From: Pseudomonadales bacterium | GTDB lineage: Bacteria; Pseudomonadota; Gammaproteobacteria; Pseudomonadales; Azotimanducaceae | NCBI GenBank assembly: GCA_022825925.1 | Contig: JAJDVW010000071.1 | Coordinates: 1 to 64,000 of the forward strand | DNA: 64,000 bases | Direction: 5' to 3' | Part shown: one piece after another, positions 7,746 to 16,205 of the stretch | Position numbering within the stretch: position 1 is the stretch's first letter | How the letters are laid out: every line of letters begins with the position of its first letter | Program-made: the position numbers and the translations under genes | The notes under the pieces: generated by a model | What the model saw: only the letters and a program-made list of their open reading frames with translations | Databases searched by the model: none | Told to the model about the DNA's origin: nothing

Positions 7746-8480
7746 ATGAACCAGGCCGCACCCTGCTACGAAGACCCGCTTTACCCCAGCTCCGACGGCC
7801 AGCCCATGGCTGAGAACGGGTGGCAGGGGAGGGCTATCAGAGACGCGATCACGGTCCTGGAAACACGCTACCGCGACCGTCCGGACGTGTACGCCTGGGG
7901 CGACCTGCTCATCTACTACGAGGAGGGAGACCCCTCCAAATCCGTGGCGCCGGACGCGTTCGTCGTGCTGGGCGCACCCAACCACCTGCGCATGGTCTAC
8001 AAGCTGTGGGAGGAACCGAAAGCGCCGGACTTCGTGCTGGAGGTGGCCTCCCCCGGCACGTGGAAGCGGGACGCGGGATTCAAGCGCACGCTCTACGAGC
8101 GGCTCGGCGTCCAGGAGTACTGGCGCTTCGACCCCCGCAGCGAACTGTTCGACCCGCCCCTGCAGGGACTGACCCTGGAAGCCGGCCGCTATCGGCCCAT
8201 CCCGGAGCGTTTGGCGCAGGGTCGCCGCGTGTTGCCGAGCGCCGTGCTCGGGCTCGAGCTACGGCCGGAGGGCGGGCTGGTCCGCTTTCACGATCCCGCG
8301 GCGAGCGAAGACCTCATCGGCCTCGAGGACGTCATGACCGGCCGAGCCGAGGCCGAGGCGCGGGCCAGAACCGCCGAGGAACGCGTCAGTGACGCCGAGG
8401 CGCGCGCGAGTACCGCCGACGAACGCGTGCGCAGGCTCGAAGCGCAACTGCGCAAGCTGGGTGTCGAGCCCGAGGCCTGA
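7746..8480 (+). CDS. Uma2-family (DUF820) PD-(D/E)XK nuclease-like protein with coiled-coil tail
   Basis: The 244-residue protein has PDAFVVLG near residue 69, PDFVLEVASPGTW near 94 and VQEYWRFDP near 122. A C-terminal heptad-rich tail of alternating Ala, Glu and Arg runs from about 195 to 240. The ATG at 7746 has GGGAGG eight bases upstream. It is the most complete of three related copies in this patch: a divergent inverted copy lies at 6031-6702 and a 5'-truncated direct copy at 5573-5937. A group II intron sits just after its 3' end. Its function is unknown beyond the predicted nuclease fold. Confidence 0.82.
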   Translation: MNQAAPCYEDPLYPSSDGQPMAENGWQGRAIRDAITVLETRYRDRPDVYAWGDLLIYYEEGDPSKSVAPDAFVVLGAPNHLRMVYKLWEEPKAPDFVLEVASPGTWKRDAGFKRTLYERLGVQEYWRFDPRSELFDPPLQGLTLEAGRYRPIPERLAQGRRVLPSAVLGLELRPEGGLVRFHDPAASEDLIGLEDVMTGRAEAEARARTAEERVSDAEARASTADERVRRLEAQLRKLGVEPEA

Positions 8481-8537
8481 TGCCGGGCTGACCCGCTTCC
8501 CGACAGGGGCAGTTGCCCGGCGAACGTCCACGAGACT
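8116..8537 (+). repeat. 422-bp direct repeat, copy 2
   Basis: This is the partner of 5573-5994. It overlaps the 3' half of the Uma2 gene and 57 bases of trailer, and ends 15 bases before the GTGCG that likely opens the group II intron. Confidence 0.9.
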
Positions 8538-8552
8538 AGCCCGCATTTCTCA

Positions 8553-9908
8553 GTGCGCCGTGCAAGGGTGCACGGTCCCAGTGGGTGCAAGTCCCACCCG
8601 GCAAGGGTCGTTCCAGCCGGTGGCAATCGGAACGGCGGTGGAGGCAACGAAGCAGCCGGAGCTTTCGATGGAAAGGGTCCGTAAGGGACTCGGCGAGCGC
8701 GCAGGCCGTAACGTGCAGTGAACGCCGGGCAGGCCTCGAAAAGGGCAATGCGGAAGCCGACCCGCCCGTGATTCGGGGAAGGCCGCCGCCGTTGGGGAAG
8801 GGGAACGACACGAGCACCCAACGGTTCCGCCGGGGTGGTGGCGACGGCATGTGCTGCGTAGAGGGATCGAGGGATCGTGTGCAACACGGGAAGCCCCTCG
8901 GGGTGGCTGGCGTGGCGGCGCTGGCCAACGGTGGTGTCGTGAGGCACGGAACCGGCCCCTTGGGGTGGCGGATGGGGTCGTAGTACCGGTGAAGCCGGGT
9001 AATGCCGGCGGAGGGAAGGACCGTTGGTCTGGGAACGGTGCTGGCAGGAGCGAGCGACAGGCGATTGACGCATGAGTCTGGTAACGCCGACAACGGTCGA
9101 GAAGCTGCGCAAGGCACTACATGCGAAAGCGAAGGAGGAAGTCGGGTACCGCTTCTACCTGCTGTACGACAAGATCCATCGACGGGACGTGCTGCGTCAC
9201 GCCCATGCGTTGAGCCGCGCCGCGCGCGGTGCGCCGGGCGTGGACGGCGAGACGTTCGCGGGGATCGAGTCGCGCGGGCCGGAGGCGTGGCTTGACGAAC
9301 TGGCGGAAGAGCTGAGGAAGAAGACCTATCGAGCCGCCCCGGTACGCCGGGTGTGGATACCGAAGGCGAATGGCGGACGCAGGCCGCTCGGCATCCCGAC
9401 GATCCGGGACCGGGTGGTGCAGACGGCGGCGGTGCTGGTGCTCGAACCGATCTTCGAGGCGGACCTGCAGCCGGAGCAGTATGCGTACCGCGCGAACCGC
9501 CGCGCGCAGGATGCGATGCGACACGTTCATTGGCTGGTCACGCACAGCCACGACGAAGTGGTTGACGCGGACCTGTCCGGATACTTCGACAGCATCCCGC
9601 ATGCGCCGCTGATGAAGTCGGCGGCGCGGCGGGTGAGCGACCGGCACTTGCTGGCGCTGCTCAAGCAGTGGCTGGTGGCGCCGGTGGAGGAAGACGACGG
9701 ACGGGGCGGCTGGACACGGACGACGCGTGCGAAGGACGAGAAACGCGGGGTGCCGCAAGGCGCGCCGATCTCGCCCCTGCTGTCGAACCTGTACATGCGG
9801 CGGTTCCTGTTGGGCTGGAAACGGCTCGGCCATCAACAGCGCCTGAACGGCTACATCGTGAACTACGCGGACGACTTCGTGATCTGCTGCCGCGGCAGCG
9901 CGGCGCAC
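8553..9908 (+). mobile_element. Group II intron, 3'-truncated
   Basis: The element starts with the GTGCG 5' consensus, followed by domain I-type segments (GGGTGCAAGTCCCACCC; TCGTAGTACCGGTGAAGC; AATGCCGGCGGAGGGAAGG) and an intron-encoded reverse transcriptase. It ends abruptly at about 9908, where the integrase-remnant repeat begins, so domains V and VI are missing along with the rest of the ORF. It therefore cannot splice or move by itself. It lies immediately downstream of a Uma2 gene, in the same orientation. Confidence 0.85.
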
Positions 9909-9917
9909 ATGTTGTGA
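9072..9917 (+). pseudogene. ltrA: Group II intron reverse transcriptase/maturase, truncated after the YADD motif
   Basis: The 281-residue frame contains reverse transcriptase blocks: [15 protein letters not shown], the [14 protein letters not shown] block, [17 protein letters not shown], and the catalytic YADD near residue 265. After CCRGSAA the frame runs into unrelated sequence (HML-stop). Full-length proteins of this family are usually over 400 residues, so the thumb, maturase (X) and any endonuclease domains are lost. Confidence 0.88.
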
Positions 9918-10193
9918 GACATTGGCCAGTCTGACTCTGGCACACGGATCGCAAACCGGACGACGCCGCGGGTCAGGCCGTGGCTGGCAGGTAGTCGGCC
10001 CACTGCTCCATCAGCATCCGACGGCGCCTGAACAGGTCGGCGCGATCATCGTTGACGTGCGCCGAGGCGACCTGATGAACCTCGCGCGACCCTTGGGTGC
10101 ACTCAGCGACCCTGTCGCGCAACGAGCAGGCGAACCCGTGCGGGACGGCGTCGATCCTGAGCCCAGCCTGACCAGCCGGAACATGGAACCTGA
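9909..10193. repeat. Direct repeat flanking the intron/Uma2 block, copy 2
   Basis: This second copy of the 6904-7254 block shares the opening ATGTTGTGAGACATT and the closing CATGGAAC-TGA. It truncates the intron on its left and abuts the leader of the ABC exporter operon on its right. Confidence 0.8.
9973..10170 (-). pseudogene. Tyrosine-recombinase (P4-type integrase) C-terminal remnant, copy 2
   Basis: The reverse strand reads VPHGFACSLRDRVAEC, then VHQVASAHVNDDRADLF and RRRRMLMEQWADYLPATA-stop. This is the HGF...RDW arginine box and the 'MEQWADYL' tail typical of P4/CP4-57-type phage integrases. The upstream catalytic core, including the first arginine, is absent. It shows that an integrating element once entered here. 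Confidence 0.75.
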
Positions 10194-10217
10194 TAGACTC
10201 CGCTGCCGCCGGGGACC

Positions 10218-10247
10218 GGACCGCCTCCGGCTCCCGCCCGGCGGTCC
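10218..10247. promoter_or_regulatory. Hairpin in the leader of the ABC exporter operon
   Basis: Perfect 8-base arms GGACCGCC and GGCGGTCC with a 14-base GC-rich loop lie 40 bases upstream of the exporter permease start. It may be a leader structure or operator. No promoter box is obvious in the 93 bases between the repeat and the gene. Confidence 0.25.
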
Positions 10248-10286
10248 GACGGTCACCGCAGGGTCGAGCACGGGGCAGAGGACGGC

Positions 10287-11057
10287 ATGTTCCTGATTGG
10301 GGCGCATCTTTGGCGGTACGCGTTGTATCGGGCGTACCTCAACCTGATCGGAGAAGCCTCCCGCTACTACCTGGCCTGGCTTTGGTGGTTCCTCGAACCG
10401 ATCGCCATGACCGCGGTGTTCTTCTTCGTCTTCACGTACCTGCGTGCGCCCAATGTCGAGAACTTCCAGTTCTTCCTGCTCATAGGCGTCACCACCTGGC
10501 TTTGGTTCGCCAACGGTGTCGGCAACTCCACCGAGAGCGTCATCGTCGCCCGCACGATCATCTCCCAGATGCGGCTCCCGAAGCTGCTGTTCCCTTTCAC
10601 GAGCGTGATCGCCGCGTCCCTGAAGCACATCTTCGTATTCTCGACCGTGCTGATCGTCATGGCCGCGACCTTCGGCATGTCTTACGCTTGGCTGTACTTG
10701 CCCGTCCTGCTCTTCACCCAGTTCACATTGATCCTGGCCTTCGCCTGCAGTGCTGCGTTGGCCTGCTGCTTGATTCGGGATGCACGTTTCGTCATCCGGT
10801 CCGGACTGACGTTGATGATGTTCTGCTCCGGGATCTTCTTCGCCGTCGACGCGATGCCGGCGGCGTATCAAGAAGTCTTCCGCCTCAACCCGATGGCGAT
10901 ACTAATCGAGGATTACCGGCTGGTTTTCCTCGGGCGGACCGCTCCGGACCTGTTGTCCTCCCTGTGGCTGGCCGGAATATGCATCGTCTGGCTCTACGTG
11001 CTGCAGTGGGCTTACGGCCGGTGGGATCTGGCCATGACACGCCGGGTCATCTCCTGA
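10287..11057 (+). CDS. wzm: ABC-2 type polysaccharide exporter, permease (Wzm-like)
   Basis: This 256-residue integral membrane protein has about six hydrophobic segments, e.g. MTAVFFFVFTYL, FVFSTVLIVMAATF, LPVLLFTQFTLILAF and IFFAVDAMP. It carries the ABC-2 family layout seen in KpsM/Wzm permeases, which move undecaprenyl-linked or lipid-linked glycan across the inner membrane. The start has AGAGGA upstream. Its stop overlaps the ATPase gene by one base (TGATG), so the pair is an operon. The context of rhamnose and mannose genes supports O-antigen or capsule export. Confidence 0.88.
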   Translation: MFLIGAHLWRYALYRAYLNLIGEASRYYLAWLWWFLEPIAMTAVFFFVFTYLRAPNVENFQFFLLIGVTTWLWFANGVGNSTESVIVARTIISQMRLPKLLFPFTSVIAASLKHIFVFSTVLIVMAATFGMSYAWLYLPVLLFTQFTLILAFACSAALACCLIRDARFVIRSGLTLMMFCSGIFFAVDAMPAAYQEVFRLNPMAILIEDYRLVFLGRTAPDLLSSLWLAGICIVWLYVLQWAYGRWDLAMTRRVIS

Positions 11058-11743
11058 TGCGCCTCTCCCACGTTTCGGTCGTGTACTCCGACTACGGCCT
11101 GTTCTCCAAGGCAGACGATGTGGTTGCCCTACACGACGTCTCGCTCGACGTTGCTCGAGGGGAGAAGCTCGCCGTTCTGGGCCGAAACGGTGCAGGGAAG
11201 TCCACGCTGTTGCGGATCATGTCCGGCGTGATGGATCCCGACATCGGGTCCGTGGATCACCGGGGCCTGTCCCGCTCCCTGCTGTCGCTCAACGCAGGCT
11301 TCGACCCCGGACTCTCAGGCGTGCATAACGTGGTGATGCATGGAATGTTGACCGGCCTGTCACGCAGAGAGGCGATGGCCCGGGTACCCGCCGTGGCCGA
11401 GATGTCGGGGTTGGGTGATGCCATGAGGCGTCGGATGAGCACATACTCCAGTGGAATGCGCGGTCGCCTCTGCTTTTCGGCCGCAATCAACCTGGACCCT
11501 GACATCCTCCTGATTGACGAGGTGTTCAGCGTAGGCGACCGGGAGTTCCGCGAGAGGTCTCTCAAGGTGATGGTGGAGCGCTTCAGAAAGGACAAGGCCG
11601 TCGTCTTCGTCACGCACAACGTGAACGTGGTGCGGGATCTCTGCAACCGTGCCGTGTGGTTGGACGACGGTAGGGTACGCGCCGAAGGAGACGTAGATGA
11701 CGTCGCTGCGGAGTATCGCGCCGCCACTACCCAAACGGCATAA
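11057..11743 (+). CDS. wzt: ABC-type polysaccharide exporter, ATPase (Wzt-like, short form)
   Basis: The 228-residue ATPase has Walker A GRNGAGKST at 42-50, an unusual signature YSSGMRGRL at 130-138 in place of LSGGQ (typical of Wzt/TagH types), Walker B DILLIDEVF near 150 and a switch His in VFVTHNVN. It powers export by the Wzm-like permease, with which it overlaps by one base. It stops right after the nucleotide-binding domain and lacks the C-terminal glycan-binding domain that longer Wzt proteins use to recognise capped O-antigen. A capsule (KpsT-like) or uncapped export route is therefore more likely. Confidence 0.9.
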   Translation: MRLSHVSVVYSDYGLFSKADDVVALHDVSLDVARGEKLAVLGRNGAGKSTLLRIMSGVMDPDIGSVDHRGLSRSLLSLNAGFDPGLSGVHNVVMHGMLTGLSRREAMARVPAVAEMSGLGDAMRRRMSTYSSGMRGRLCFSAAINLDPDILLIDEVFSVGDREFRERSLKVMVERFRKDKAVVFVTHNVNVVRDLCNRAVWLDDGRVRAEGDVDDVAAEYRAATTQTA

Positions 11744-11834
11744 GGCACCCCAGGGGTTTGGGCCGTCGGGGAGTTCGGGCCACAGAACTCTTGACGCGAC
11801 TGTAAGGTGAGGTCAAGTCTGCGATGCCGCAGCC

Positions 11835-13040
11835 TCAACCGGATGCCGCCAGCGCCCTCACCCCGGGCTGCGGAGTCAGCAGGTTGTCCTCGAGAAACGC
11901 GCAGTACGCCTTGGCAAGACGGCTTCGATTGGCATCGAAACGGACGGCGTCGAACTGACGCTGGAACTGGGCCGGGAGTTGCGCGAGGCTCAGGCCCTTC
12001 TTGCGATAGTCCCGTGCGTAGACATGCGGGATCGCCATGGTTTCGCACAGTTCGCGAGTCCGCGAGTCGAAGGCGATGCACATGGCCGGCACACCGGCCT
12101 GAAGCCCGAGCACGACGCCGTGAATGCGCGTTCCGATCACGAAATCGAAGTCCCCGAGAAACTCGAGCCACCGCGGCACATCGTGGAACACCACCGCGTG
12201 ACGCGCCACCCAGGCCCGGAACTCACGGCTCGACATCGCACTGTCAACATAGCTGCGACAGGATTCCAGGTCCGCTTCGTCGAGTCTTGCCATATCGCCG
12301 CATCCCAGGGCCATCATCGATCGGGGCGCCTGGCAGACGTATGCGCCATCGGTCGCCGAGACCATGCGCGTCAGCGACTGCTCGATCCGCGCGAGATGGC
12401 GCCACCCCGGATGGCCTGCCGTCACCGCGACTCGTGCGGGTACAGCCCCTGCCCCTTGCTCGATCAGTTCTCCAAGGCGGGTTTCCGGGTTCAGGAACAA
12501 GCTGGGGCAGCCAAGCACCCGGACGCGCTCGAATCCATGGGCCGCCAAGACCCGTCGGGAAAACTCCCCGCGCACGCCGACATTCACTCGGCCCGCGGGG
12601 GCACGCTCCGAGACCGCCCGAATCCACCTGAGCGTCCCCTCCGGGAGCTCCGGAATCCCATAGTCGAAACTCGATTGCGCGCCGACGGAGATCATGACCA
12701 ACGGTACGTCCGCGGCTTGGAGACGCGCCGCGATCTTTCCCATGTCGATGTGCCTGCCCAACTGGTTCGCCGCGGCGATTACGCAGATGTCTCCCGCCGA
12801 GCGAATCTGCGCCGGCGTGGACGACCACGCAACGTTGAGCGGATCGGCCCATCCCGCCACCTGCCCCACGATGGCGCGGGTGAACGCGAGGTTCCCGGTG
12901 TTGTGCCCAGCGAGCCTGTAGAGTTGGCTGCTGTCCCGGGAGTCGCCTGTGGGCGCGGAATCGGCTATTCCGAACAGGAACGGCCGGCGAATCGTCTGTC
13001 CGCCGTCCTCGTCCGGTCGCCGGTGTTGCGACGTCCCCAC
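11835..13040 (-). CDS. Polysaccharide pyruvyl transferase-family protein, second of a tandem pair
   Basis: The approximately 401-residue protein has the family markers NTGN near its N-terminus, GVRGEFSRRVL, LGCPSLFLNP, FVIGTRIHGVV and the PAMCIAFDSRT stretch. Pyruvyl transferases move pyruvate from phosphoenolpyruvate to a sugar as a ketal; donor and acceptor are not provable here. The GTG at 13040 is chosen because it overlaps the upstream gene's TAG by one base (TAGTG) and aligns the N-terminus with the paralog; an upstream ATG at 13130 would overlap that gene by 90 bases. It is transcribed against the export genes. Confidence 0.78.
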   Translation of the reverse strand: MGTSQHRRPDEDGGQTIRRPFLFGIADSAPTGDSRDSSQLYRLAGHNTGNLAFTRAIVGQVAGWADPLNVAWSSTPAQIRSAGDICVIAAANQLGRHIDMGKIAARLQAADVPLVMISVGAQSSFDYGIPELPEGTLRWIRAVSERAPAGRVNVGVRGEFSRRVLAAHGFERVRVLGCPSLFLNPETRLGELIEQGAGAVPARVAVTAGHPGWRHLARIEQSLTRMVSATDGAYVCQAPRSMMALGCGDMARLDEADLESCRSYVDSAMSSREFRAWVARHAVVFHDVPRWLEFLGDFDFVIGTRIHGVVLGLQAGVPAMCIAFDSRTRELCETMAIPHVYARDYRKKGLSLAQLPAQFQRQFDAVRFDANRSRLAKAYCAFLEDNLLTPQPGVRALAASG

Positions 13041-14188
13041 TATCCGTCGCCTGCGTGGTTCGCCAACTCTCTGAGCCAGGGCATCGTCCGGACCCCGTTG
13101 CGCTCGAGAAACGAAACATAGGTCGAGCACAGCCTGCGCCTGTTCTCGTCGAACGCGTCGGGATCGAAGACAAACAGGTCGGCCAGCAGTTCCCGATCGA
13201 TTCCATCACGCACGGCCTCGGCCCGCACGTGAGGCACGCGCATCGTCTCGCACAGTTCGAGCGTCCGCGAATCGTGCACGATACACACCGCCGGAGTACC
13301 GGCCTGCAATGCCACCACGGTTCCGTGGATCCGAGTTCCGACGACCAGGTCGAACTCGCGACAATGGGTCATCCAGTCCTTCACATCAAAGAACACCCTG
13401 CCATGCCTGCGGCTCCAGCGAACGAATTCCGCAAGGCCCATTCCAGGACAGGTGTAGTCGCAGAGAGCTTGGAGCGCCTCTTCCGGCAGATCACCTGCCT
13501 CGCCCCTGGTCAGTTTCATCATGTTCAGGCCGTGTTGGCCGATGTAGGAGCCGTCGGTGTCGCTAACCAAGCCGGCAAGTGACGCCTCGATGTCGCCCAA
13601 GTGACGCCACCCCTCGTGTCCCGCGACAACCGCAATCCGACCGGGGCGCCGCGCATTGCGCGCAATCTCCTGTCCCAGCCGCGGGTTCGGACTGATGAAG
13701 AGCGACGGGCAGCCGGTGATCTCCGCGCGTTCGGCCAGATCGTAACGATTCAGGACCGACATCGTGAACGTTCCACGTACGCCCACGTTCGGCCCACCGG
13801 AAGGCGCCCGCTCGACGATCCGCCGGATCCAATCCAAAGCGCCTTCCGGCACCTCCGGCAGGGCACCGGAGAGGTCGCCCTGCGCGCCCAGGCCAACGAT
13901 GACGAGGCCAACCGTCAGCTGCGCAAAACGTTCCGGCCACTGTTCCGCGGAGAAGTGCGGTCCCAACTGGTTCGCGCCCTGAACGATCCCGACGCGCCCA
14001 GCAGCGTTCATGCGCTCCGGCCGCACGCCTATGTCCAGAACCTGCGGCGTCCCCAGGACGTGGCTTGAGATGGCGTGCGCATAGACCAGATTGCCGGTGT
14101 TCAGTCCGGCCCGGGTACTCAACTCCTCGGTCGACACACCGTTCGAGTCCAAGCTCGGCTTCAGACCGATGATGAAGGCGTCCTGCAT
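13040..14188 (-). CDS. Polysaccharide pyruvyl transferase-family protein, first of a tandem pair
   Basis: The 382-residue protein shares the layout of its downstream neighbour: LNTGNLVYAHAI, GVRGTFTMSVL, ITGCPSLFISPNPR, VVGTRIHGTVV and PAVCIVHDSRTLELCETM. The two are diverged tandem duplicates, coupled by a one-base stop/start overlap. Together with the glycosyltransferases they suggest that the surface glycan carries pyruvate ketals, perhaps on two residues. No signal peptide or membrane segment is visible, so action is expected in the cytoplasm before export. Confidence 0.82.
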   Translation of the reverse strand: MQDAFIIGLKPSLDSNGVSTEELSTRAGLNTGNLVYAHAISSHVLGTPQVLDIGVRPERMNAAGRVGIVQGANQLGPHFSAEQWPERFAQLTVGLVIVGLGAQGDLSGALPEVPEGALDWIRRIVERAPSGGPNVGVRGTFTMSVLNRYDLAERAEITGCPSLFISPNPRLGQEIARNARRPGRIAVVAGHEGWRHLGDIEASLAGLVSDTDGSYIGQHGLNMMKLTRGEAGDLPEEALQALCDYTCPGMGLAEFVRWSRRHGRVFFDVKDWMTHCREFDLVVGTRIHGTVVALQAGTPAVCIVHDSRTLELCETMRVPHVRAEAVRDGIDRELLADLFVFDPDAFDENRRRLCSTYVSFLERNGVRTMPWLRELANHAGDG

Positions 14189-14316
14189 GTCAGTTACCCG
14201 AGGACTTCCGCAGCCTTGGTCCAGTTCGGATGATCGTCAGAGGTCCCGCTTACAGCCATAGCTCTCGCACGAACACGCCGTGCCCGACGGAAGTGGTCCG
14301 TGTCCAACACGCTCAG

Positions 14317-14358
14317 GCTGCGTCCCGCAGGCCCAAAGCTGCGTCCCGCAGGCCCAAA
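14317..14358. repeat. Two-copy tandem repeat of 21 bp
   Basis: The 21-base unit GCTGCGTCCCGCAGGCCCAAA occurs twice head to tail. It lies in the noncoding stretch between the pyruvyl-transferase pair and rfbB. No function is evident. Confidence 0.7.
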
Positions 14359-14485
14359 ACAGCCCCGCAACCCCGGCTAGCGCCGGCATCGTCTCAGCGT
14401 TCGTACCAGATACGCCCTCCGGGATTTCCGAGAACCCCGCCCCACGCTCCGCTACCGAAGGACACACCGGCCTCGCCCCGTGACG

Positions 14486-14914
14486 TCACCGGGCGTCACA
14501 GCCGCGTGCCGAACTCGCCAGTTTGCTCGCGCCGCCGAATTGCGGCCTTGCGCTGACCTCGCTCTCTCCCGGCCCATGATAGCGCGTCCGGCTGGCCGGA
14601 ACGTTCAGCTCTCGTCCTGTCGAGATACCGGAGGGTGCCAGCGCCACCTCGGCGAGTGGTACCCGCAGCAGCTCCCGGGACGCCGGCGGCGTCGCGGGAG
14701 GCGAATCACTCACAACTCCGGTGGCCACGGTCTGGGGCTCGCCAAGGATCGCGGTCAGGACGCATGCGACCAGAACCGGACGCAGGGTGCAGCGGTGGTG
14801 GGCGCGCGCCGGCATGCCCGCCCGCACGACGCGAAGTGTGGCGAGCGGCACCGGATCCTCACTTGGCTGGGTGTCCATACACTTCCGCTCACGGCGTCCT
14901 TGACGAAAGCTCAA
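14486..14914 (-). CDS. Possible small secreted protein (doubtful)
   Basis: The 14189-15115 region has no recognised gene. The best candidate is this 142-codon reverse frame, whose middle has a hydrophobic stretch (RPVLVACVLTAILGEP) followed by a Pro/Ala/Ser-rich tail. It resembles no family I can name, and GC-rich DNA gives such frames by chance. The region just upstream of rfbB (about 14970-15115) presumably holds that operon's promoter, though no clear boxes are visible. Confidence 0.15.
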   Translation of the reverse strand: MSFRQGRRERKCMDTQPSEDPVPLATLRVVRAGMPARAHHRCTLRPVLVACVLTAILGEPQTVATGVVSDSPPATPPASRELLRVPLAEVALAPSGISTGRELNVPASRTRYHGPGESEVSARPQFGGASKLASSARGCDAR

Positions 14915-15115
14915 CTCGAGAGTGTCACGTTGCGCACAGACGACACAAGGTTGTCGCCTGTCTAGGCAAGATGCGCGTGGCCCGCGGACCCGGGCCGGGC
15001 GATAGCCGCTCAGCTACGCCCGTCACCGCATCGTGACCGCGGGCTTCGCCAGGGCTTCTCCGGTAAGCTCTCGAATGTCCTCGCATTCGAGTCATGGACG
15101 GGTTCAGGTTAGCGA

Positions 15116-16165
15116 ATGAGGGTTCTCGTCACCGGCGGCGCCGGGTTCATCGGCAGCGCCCTGGTGCGGCACCTCGTCGCCGTGAGGGGCGACGAGGTGT
15201 GCACCGCCGATTGCCTGACCTACGCGGGCAGCCTGGCGAACCTGGCGAGTCTGGAAGGCCGCTCCAACCACCGCTTCGAACGGGTCGACATCCGCGACCG
15301 CACCCGTATCGGCGAACTCGTCGCGGACCACGCGCCCGAGGCCCTCGTGCACCTGGCGGCCGAGTCGCACGTGGACCGGTCGATCGAGGGCCCGGCCGAC
15401 TTCATCCAGACGAACATCGTAGGGACCTACACCCTCCTCGAGGCGGTTCGTGCCTATTGCGGATCGACAGGCCGAGCGTGCCGCTTCATCCACGTCTCGA
15501 CCGACGAGGTGTACGGGTCCCTGGGCTCCACCGGCGCCTTCACCGAGGACAGTCCCTTTCGCCCAAACTCCCCTTACGCCGCGTCGAAGGCTGCGTCCGA
15601 CCACTTGGCACGGGCTTGGTGGAAAACCTTCGACCTGCCGGTCATCACCACCAACTGCTCGAACAACTACGGCCCCCGCCAGTTCGTCGAGAAGCTGATT
15701 CCGCTCGCGACGCTGAGGGCGCTCGAGGGTCTGCCCGTACCTGTCTACGGAGACGGGCAACAGGTTCGAGATTGGTTGCACGTAGACGACCATGTACGTG
15801 CGTTGGTCGCCGTACTGGAGCGTGGGCGCCCGGGCCGGACCTACAACATCGGGGGGAACTGCGAGAGAACGAATCTCGAAGTCGTGCGCACGGTGCTAAA
15901 GGCCGTCGCCGCGCGCACGGGCGCCGACGAGACCGACCTGCTCGGCCTGATCGACTTCGTCGCGGACCGCCCGGGGCACGACAGGCGCTATGCGATCGAC
16001 GGCTCGCGCATCTCCCGGGAACTGCTCTGGCACCCGCGAATCGACTTCGAAGCCGGCATCGCCGCGACGGTCGACTGGTACGCCGAGCACGGGGACTGGT
16101 GTGAGGTGGCGGCCGGCACGTATGCTGGCGAGCGCCTCGGCGCGCCGGAGGGCGGCACGCAGTGA
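15116..16165 (+). CDS. rfbB: dTDP-glucose 4,6-dehydratase
   Basis: The 349-residue extended short-chain dehydrogenase converts dTDP-glucose to dTDP-4-keto-6-deoxyglucose. The NAD-binding motif TGGAGFIGS lies at residues 6-14. The active site STDEVYG is near 127, with the Asp-Glu pair used for dehydration, and the Y-x-x-x-K motif (YAASK) begins at residue 154. NCSNNYGPRQ is diagnostic of the RmlB family. It opens the rfbB-rfbC-rfbD run and is followed 40 bases later by the epimerase gene. Confidence 0.96.
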   Translation: MRVLVTGGAGFIGSALVRHLVAVRGDEVCTADCLTYAGSLANLASLEGRSNHRFERVDIRDRTRIGELVADHAPEALVHLAAESHVDRSIEGPADFIQTNIVGTYTLLEAVRAYCGSTGRACRFIHVSTDEVYGSLGSTGAFTEDSPFRPNSPYAASKAASDHLARAWWKTFDLPVITTNCSNNYGPRQFVEKLIPLATLRALEGLPVPVYGDGQQVRDWLHVDDHVRALVAVLERGRPGRTYNIGGNCERTNLEVVRTVLKAVAARTGADETDLLGLIDFVADRPGHDRRYAIDGSRISRELLWHPRIDFEAGIAATVDWYAEHGDWCEVAAGTYAGERLGAPEGGTQ

Positions 16166-16205
16166 ACCGGAGATTTCACCCCCGCGCCCTGGCGGCGCAA
16201 GCCTG

